Made by a program: the position numbers and the translations under genes. This document shows positions 5,700 to 8,536 of a stretch of DNA of 8,536 nucleotides, one piece after another. This DNA is from Actinomycetota bacterium. GTDB lineage: Bacteria > Actinomycetota > Acidimicrobiia > Acidimicrobiales > Ilumatobacteraceae. Below the pieces are notes generated by a model that ran no database searches, was not told where the DNA came from, and was given only the letters and a program-made list of their open reading frames with translations. The DNA is taken from positions 1 to 8,536 of the forward strand of contig WLEG01000068.1 of NCBI GenBank assembly GCA_009704425.1, given 5' to 3'. Every line of letters starts with the position of its first letter. The first letter of the stretch is position 1.

Positions 5700-7045
5700 C
5701 GCTCGCGGTAGTCGCGCGCTCCACCCGCTTCGGGTTCCACTTCCAGCACGACGCCGTCGATGGCCACCACGCGGGCCACCTCGCCGGCCTTCACCGGCGT
5801 GGCGCGGTTGGTGCGGGCCTTCCAACGCGATTCGCCGATCTGCACCGCACCGTCGGGAGCGATGTCGGTCACGGCACGACCGGTCTCGCCGATCAGGCGC
5901 TCACGACCGATGGTGGGCGTGGCGAAGCGGGTGCGCGTCATGCTGGGCATGCCCGAGATGTAGGTGAGGGCGATGCCACCGATGCCCACCAACAACGTCA
6001 ACCACGACACGCGCAGGTTCTGCTGATCGAACGTCGGGAACAAGAACACCGATCCGATGGAGAACGCCACCAGACCCACACCGGTCCAGAGACGTGGTAG
6101 TCCCACCTGCACGTCGACGGCGAAGGCCACGAAGCTGAACAGGATCAAACCCAACGCCCAGCCCCGTTCGGGCAACGCGCCCAGTCCGTAGAAGCCGAGC
6201 AAGGCCAACACCGCGCCCACCACACCGGCCACACCGATGCCGGCGGTGAAGAACTCGAACAGGATGAGGGCCAGACCGATGATGAGGAACAGGTACGCCA
6301 CCGGCGGACTGGCCGAGGTGTGCAACATCTGCGGCCACAGGCCCAACTTGTGGAATCGAACGGTGGTGATGTCGTTGGCCACGGTGCCGTCGTCGTTCAG
6401 GTTCTCCACCGCGGTGTCGAGTTCCACACCGTCGATGGTGAGACCGTCGAGGGCGAACACCATGTTGCGAATGGTGGGCGCACCCTCGTCGCTGATCTCC
6501 AACTTCAGGGCACCGGCGCGACGCGCGTCCTGGAAGCCCAGGGTCTCGGTGCGCAACGCGTCGGTGGCATCACCGAAGTCGACGCCGTCCACCAACGGCG
6601 TTCCCGAGCGTCCAATGCGCGCGCCAGGCGCCATGCCCGTGGCATCGGCGGCCGACAACAACTGCGCGGGAAGACCCGTGGCGCGCGCACCCGACGGGCC
6701 CACCCAGATGGCCACCGGCACCGAGGCGGTGGCGATGCGCTCGTACAGATCCTGCATGGTGTCGCGACCCACCACGGCGGCCTTCGAGTTCAACTGCAAC
6801 ACGAGAGCCTGAGCACCGTTGGTCTCCGCGCGATCGATGGCCTGCTCGATCTCGTCCACCATGATGTCGTCCATCAATCCGGACACCTGCAACACGTCCA
6901 CCGGAGCCAAACCCACCACCGTGCTCTCCACGCTGGTGGTGATGGCGGTGTCGTCGGGGACCGCTGTGTCCGATGACGCATGTGCCGTACCCGAGAAACC
7001 GAGCACGGCACCGGTGGCCATGAAGAGGATCGCTAGTCTGCGCAC
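5696..7045 (-). CDS. NfeD-like membrane protein with degenerate ClpP/SppA-type protease domain
   Basis: Membrane protein (449 aa) with the long-form NfeD layout: signal peptide, ClpP-class protease-like domain, membrane segments and an OB-fold. The signal is MRRLAILFMATGAVLGF with a cleavage-type AHA (21-23). The protease-like domain covers about 48-225. Membrane segments are at about 248-268, 270-292, 295-313, 319-336 and 345-364. The OB-fold (about 384-437) begins IGETGRAVTDI and ends VVAIDGVVLEVEPE. In active long NfeD proteins a GAxAASAG motif carries the nucleophilic serine; here it reads GARATGLP (119-126), with Gly at the Ser position, so proteolysis is doubtful. It starts at GTG 7045, supported by GGAGG 5 nt upstream. 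It overlaps the alkB-like gene by 4 nt and is divergent from a Get3-like gene across 41 nt. Long NfeD proteins often act with stomatin/SPFH partners, but none is seen here. Confidence 0.87.
   Translation of the reverse strand: MRRLAILFMATGAVLGFSGTAHASSDTAVPDDTAITTSVESTVVGLAPVDVLQVSGLMDDIMVDEIEQAIDRAETNGAQALVLQLNSKAAVVGRDTMQDLYERIATASVPVAIWVGPSGARATGLPAQLLSAADATGMAPGARIGRSGTPLVDGVDFGDATDALRTETLGFQDARRAGALKLEISDEGAPTIRNMVFALDGLTIDGVELDTAVENLNDDGTVANDITTVRFHKLGLWPQMLHTSASPPVAYLFLIIGLALILFEFFTAGIGVAGVVGAVLALLGFYGLGALPERGWALGLILFSFVAFAVDVQVGLPRLWTGVGLVAFSIGSVFLFPTFDQQNLRVSWLTLLVGIGGIALTYISGMPSMTRTRFATPTIGRERLIGETGRAVTDIAPDGAVQIGESRWKARTNRATPVKAGEVARVVAIDGVVLEVEPEAGGARDYRER
7034..7039 (+). promoter_or_regulatory. 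Possible -10 element for the Get3-like operon
   Basis: TAGTCT (TANNNT) lies 8 nt before an in-frame GTG at 7048 and inside the start of the divergent nfeD-like gene. If used, it gives a nearly leaderless mRNA and a protein 13 residues longer than from the ATG at 7087. No -35 match is seen. Confidence 0.28.
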
Positions 7046-7050
7046 GAGTG

Positions 7051-7055
7051 CCTCC
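7051..7055 (-). promoter_or_regulatory. Shine-Dalgarno of the nfeD-like gene
   Basis: The minus strand reads GGAGG, 5 nt before the GTG at 7045. It supports that start directly ahead of the signal peptide. Confidence 0.7.
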
Positions 7056-7075
7056 GAAGAGCGTTAGTCCGAGCC

Positions 7076-7083
7076 GAACGTTC
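7076..7083. other. 8-bp palindrome between the nfeD-like and Get3-like genes
   Basis: GAACGTTC lies in the 41-nt divergent gap, 3 nt before the ATG at 7087. It resembles the half-sites of the actinobacterial SOS box but lacks the 4-nt spacer, so it is not a LexA site as written. It could be a small operator or chance. Confidence 0.2.
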
Positions 7084-7086
7084 ACC

Positions 7087-8031
7087 ATGTCGCGGTTGCT
7101 CGTGGTGGCCGGCAAGGGGGGTGTCGGCAAGACCACGGTAACCGCCGTGATGGCACGCGCCTCAGCCGACAGCGGACTCCGGGTGCTGGTTGTGACCCTT
7201 GACTCCCGAACCGGACTGGCCGAGTTGCTGGGTGGTCGCGCCACCGACGGCACCACGTACGAGGGCACCACGATCTCGTCGGGCCTCGGTCCGAACGGCA
7301 CCGGCAGCATCCACCTGCGCACCATCACGGCCGGCGAGGCGTTGCAGGACTACCTGGCCACCCAAGGGCTGGCCCGTCTGGCCAAGCGTTTGGTGGCCAC
7401 CGGCGTGGTGGGTGTGGTCTCCAGCGCCGCACCGGGCATCGACGACCTGTTGGTGTTGGGCAAGATCAAACACCTCGTCGGTCTCACGGGACCCGACGGA
7501 GACCACGACCTCATCGTGGTGGACGCGCCCGCGGCCGGACACGCTCTCAGCTTCCTGCAGTCACCCAAGGCGATGGCCACCACCATTCGCGGCGGTCCGT
7601 TGCGCTCGCAGGCCATCGAGGTGCAGCAGATGTTGACCGACTCCGACAAGTGCCGGGTGTTGATGGTGACGTTGCCCGAGACCACGCCGGTGAACGAGAT
7701 GTTGGAGACCACCGAGTTGTTGCGCGAGTCGGTGGGAGTCGCCTTCGCTCCGGTGGTGGTGAACAACGTCGACATCGCGACCGACGTGGAGCAACTGGTG
7801 GCCGAGGGAGATCTGCCCGTTGGCGCACTCGCCGACGCCGCCGCGTATCGGGCCGAGAGAAGCGCGCTCCATCGCCAGGCCATCGAACGCATCACCACCC
7901 ACGGACTGGACGACGTGATCACCCTGCCGCACGTGGCCACGGCATCCATGAGTGCCGACGACGTCATCTCGTTGGCCGACCGGTTGCGCGGAGTGACGCC
8001 CAGTAAGCCGCGCCCGAGGAAGTCGTCATGA
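7087..8031 (+). CDS. Get3/ArsA-like ATPase, first of a pair (Rv3679-like)
   Basis: Cytoplasmic P-loop ATPase (314 aa) of the ArsA/Get3 (SIMIBI) class. The N-terminus reads SRLLVVAGKGGVGKTTVTAV, a deviant Walker A at residues 9-17 with both the signature lysine (Lys10) and the P-loop lysine (Lys15). LIVVDAPAAGH holds Walker B Asp146. APGIDDLLVLGKIKHLV and MVTLPETTPVNEMLETTELL match the pattern of mycobacterial Rv3679. There are no obvious arsenite-binding cysteines or Get3-type CxxC, so arsenite export is unlikely; the mycobacterial pair has been described as Get3-like and is linked to stress tolerance. I chose the ATG at 7087, just before the first strand, though no Shine-Dalgarno precedes it. 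An in-frame GTG at 7048 is the alternative and may be the true start, because Rv3679 also has an N-terminal extension. It overlaps the next gene by 4 nt (ATGA), so the two are co-translated and likely partners. Confidence 0.88.
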   Translation: MSRLLVVAGKGGVGKTTVTAVMARASADSGLRVLVVTLDSRTGLAELLGGRATDGTTYEGTTISSGLGPNGTGSIHLRTITAGEALQDYLATQGLARLAKRLVATGVVGVVSSAAPGIDDLLVLGKIKHLVGLTGPDGDHDLIVVDAPAAGHALSFLQSPKAMATTIRGGPLRSQAIEVQQMLTDSDKCRVLMVTLPETTPVNEMLETTELLRESVGVAFAPVVVNNVDIATDVEQLVAEGDLPVGALADAAAYRAERSALHRQAIERITTHGLDDVITLPHVATASMSADDVISLADRLRGVTPSKPRPRKSS

Positions 8032-8536
8032 GCGCACCCGACTTCGCATCAGTGCTGGACGGCTCCAAGGTGGTGGTGTGCTGCGGATCAGGCGGTGTGG
8101 GCAAGACCACCACCGCGGCGGCGTTGGCCATCGCCGCCGCACGACGCGGACGACGCGTGGTGTTGATCACCATCGACCCGGCCAAGCGGTTGGCCGACGC
8201 GTTGGGTGTGGGCGCGCTGTCGAACGATCCGGCCCGCGTTCCCCTGGACGGTGACGCGCAACTGTGGGCGATGATGTTGGACGCGCGCGCCACCTTCGAC
8301 GCGGTCATTCGCGCGCAATCGCGCAACGAGGCGCAGGCCCAGCGCATATTGAACAACCCGTTCTACGTGAACATCGCCAGTCGACTGTCGGGCAGCCAGG
8401 AATACATGGCCGCCGAGAAGCTGTACGAGTTGGCCAACGACGACCGCTTCGACCTGGTGGTGGTGGACACGCCACCCACGCGCGAGGCCCTCGACTTCCT
8501 GGAAGCGCCGCAGCGTTTGATGAACTTCCTCGACCA
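8028..8536 (+). CDS. Get3/ArsA-like ATPase, second of a pair (Rv3680-like), truncated by window
   Basis: The first 169 residues of a second SIMIBI ATPase. The Walker A reads CCGSGGVGKTTT (P-loop at 20-28): the P-loop lysine (Lys26) is kept, but the signature lysine of the deviant motif is Ser21. LITIDPAKRLADALGVG follows, and LVVVDTPPTREALDFLEAP near the right edge contains Walker B. The central helix (ATFDAVI...NNPFYVNIASRLSGSQEYMAAEKLYELA) fits the actinobacterial Rv3680 type rather than arsenical-pump ArsA. It starts at ATG 8028, overlapping the previous stop as ATGA. It probably forms a heterodimer with its neighbour, which would supply the missing lysine across the interface. The C-terminal half is outside the window, so total length and any metal-binding cysteines cannot be judged. 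Confidence 0.9.
   Translation, partial: MSAPDFASVLDGSKVVVCCGSGGVGKTTTAAALAIAAARRGRRVVLITIDPAKRLADALGVGALSNDPARVPLDGDAQLWAMMLDARATFDAVIRAQSRNEAQAQRILNNPFYVNIASRLSGSQEYMAAEKLYELANDDRFDLVVVDTPPTREALDFLEAPQRLMNFLD

Noticed and set aside
5700..5825. N-terminal extension of the AlkB-like protein
   Set aside because: Gly/Arg-rich sequence overlapping the end of the nfeD-like gene; the ATGA overlap start at 5699 fits the family length.
7076..7083. LexA/SOS box at GAACGTTC
   Set aside because: The actinobacterial SOS box needs a 4-nt spacer between the GAAC and GTTC halves; here there is none.
6570..7328. 252-residue minus-strand frame across the nfeD-like start and the Get3-like gene
   Set aside because: It crosses two clear genes in the wrong frame and has no recognisable domain.
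7087..8536. Arsenite efflux operon (ArsA)
   Set aside because: No visible arsenite-binding cysteine cluster and no arsB, arsC, arsD or arsR nearby; the motifs fit the actinobacterial Get3-like pair better.

Overview
The window is high-GC DNA with near-continuous coding on both strands and very short gaps. It reads as chromosome of an actinobacterium. The strongest clues are an actinobacterial-type ErpA, a pair of Get3/ArsA-like ATPases resembling the mycobacterial Rv3679/Rv3680 pair, frequent GTG starts, and several starts with a TANNNT hexamer 6-8 nt upstream and no clear Shine-Dalgarno. The mix of genes and the heavy use of TTG (Leu) and CGA (Arg) codons would suit the class Acidimicrobiia, but that placement is an inference from general impression. 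I see no mobile element, CRISPR array, tRNA, rRNA or phage gene.

Layout. (1) 1-1578: a divergent iron-sulfur pair, an ErpA/HesB A-type carrier (minus strand, C-terminus cut by the window edge) and an Mrp/ApbC P-loop Fe-S carrier (plus). (2) 1582-2034: FxsA-family membrane protein (minus), tail-to-tail with mrp. (3) 2105-5105: selA-selB, which make selenocysteyl-tRNA(Sec) from seryl-tRNA(Sec) and deliver it to the ribosome; they are 1 nt apart and surely co-transcribed. selD, selC and a selenoprotein gene are not in the window. (4) 5106-7045 (minus): an NfeD-like membrane protein whose protease site looks degenerate, overlapping by 4 nt an AlkB-type 2-oxoglutarate dioxygenase. The AlkB stop codon directly abuts the selB stop codon. 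(5) 7087-8536 (plus): two Get3/ArsA-like ATPases overlapping by 4 nt, the second cut by the window edge. The first has the signature lysine of the deviant Walker A motif and the second has Ser there, so they look like an asymmetric heterodimer.

How the genes work together: ErpA and Mrp serve iron-sulfur delivery, SelA and SelB serve selenocysteine insertion, NfeD and AlkB are translationally coupled, and the two Get3-like ATPases probably form one complex. These modules are not obviously linked to each other.

I found no convincing new system. This is mostly core genome. The points most worth a second look are the inverted repeats at the two nearly zero-length convergent junctions, the apparent loss of the NfeD protease nucleophile, the split Walker A lysine in the Get3-like pair, the single-Cys form of the usual C-terminal Mrp CxxC motif, the shortened N-terminal segment of SelA, and the recurring leaderless-type starts.
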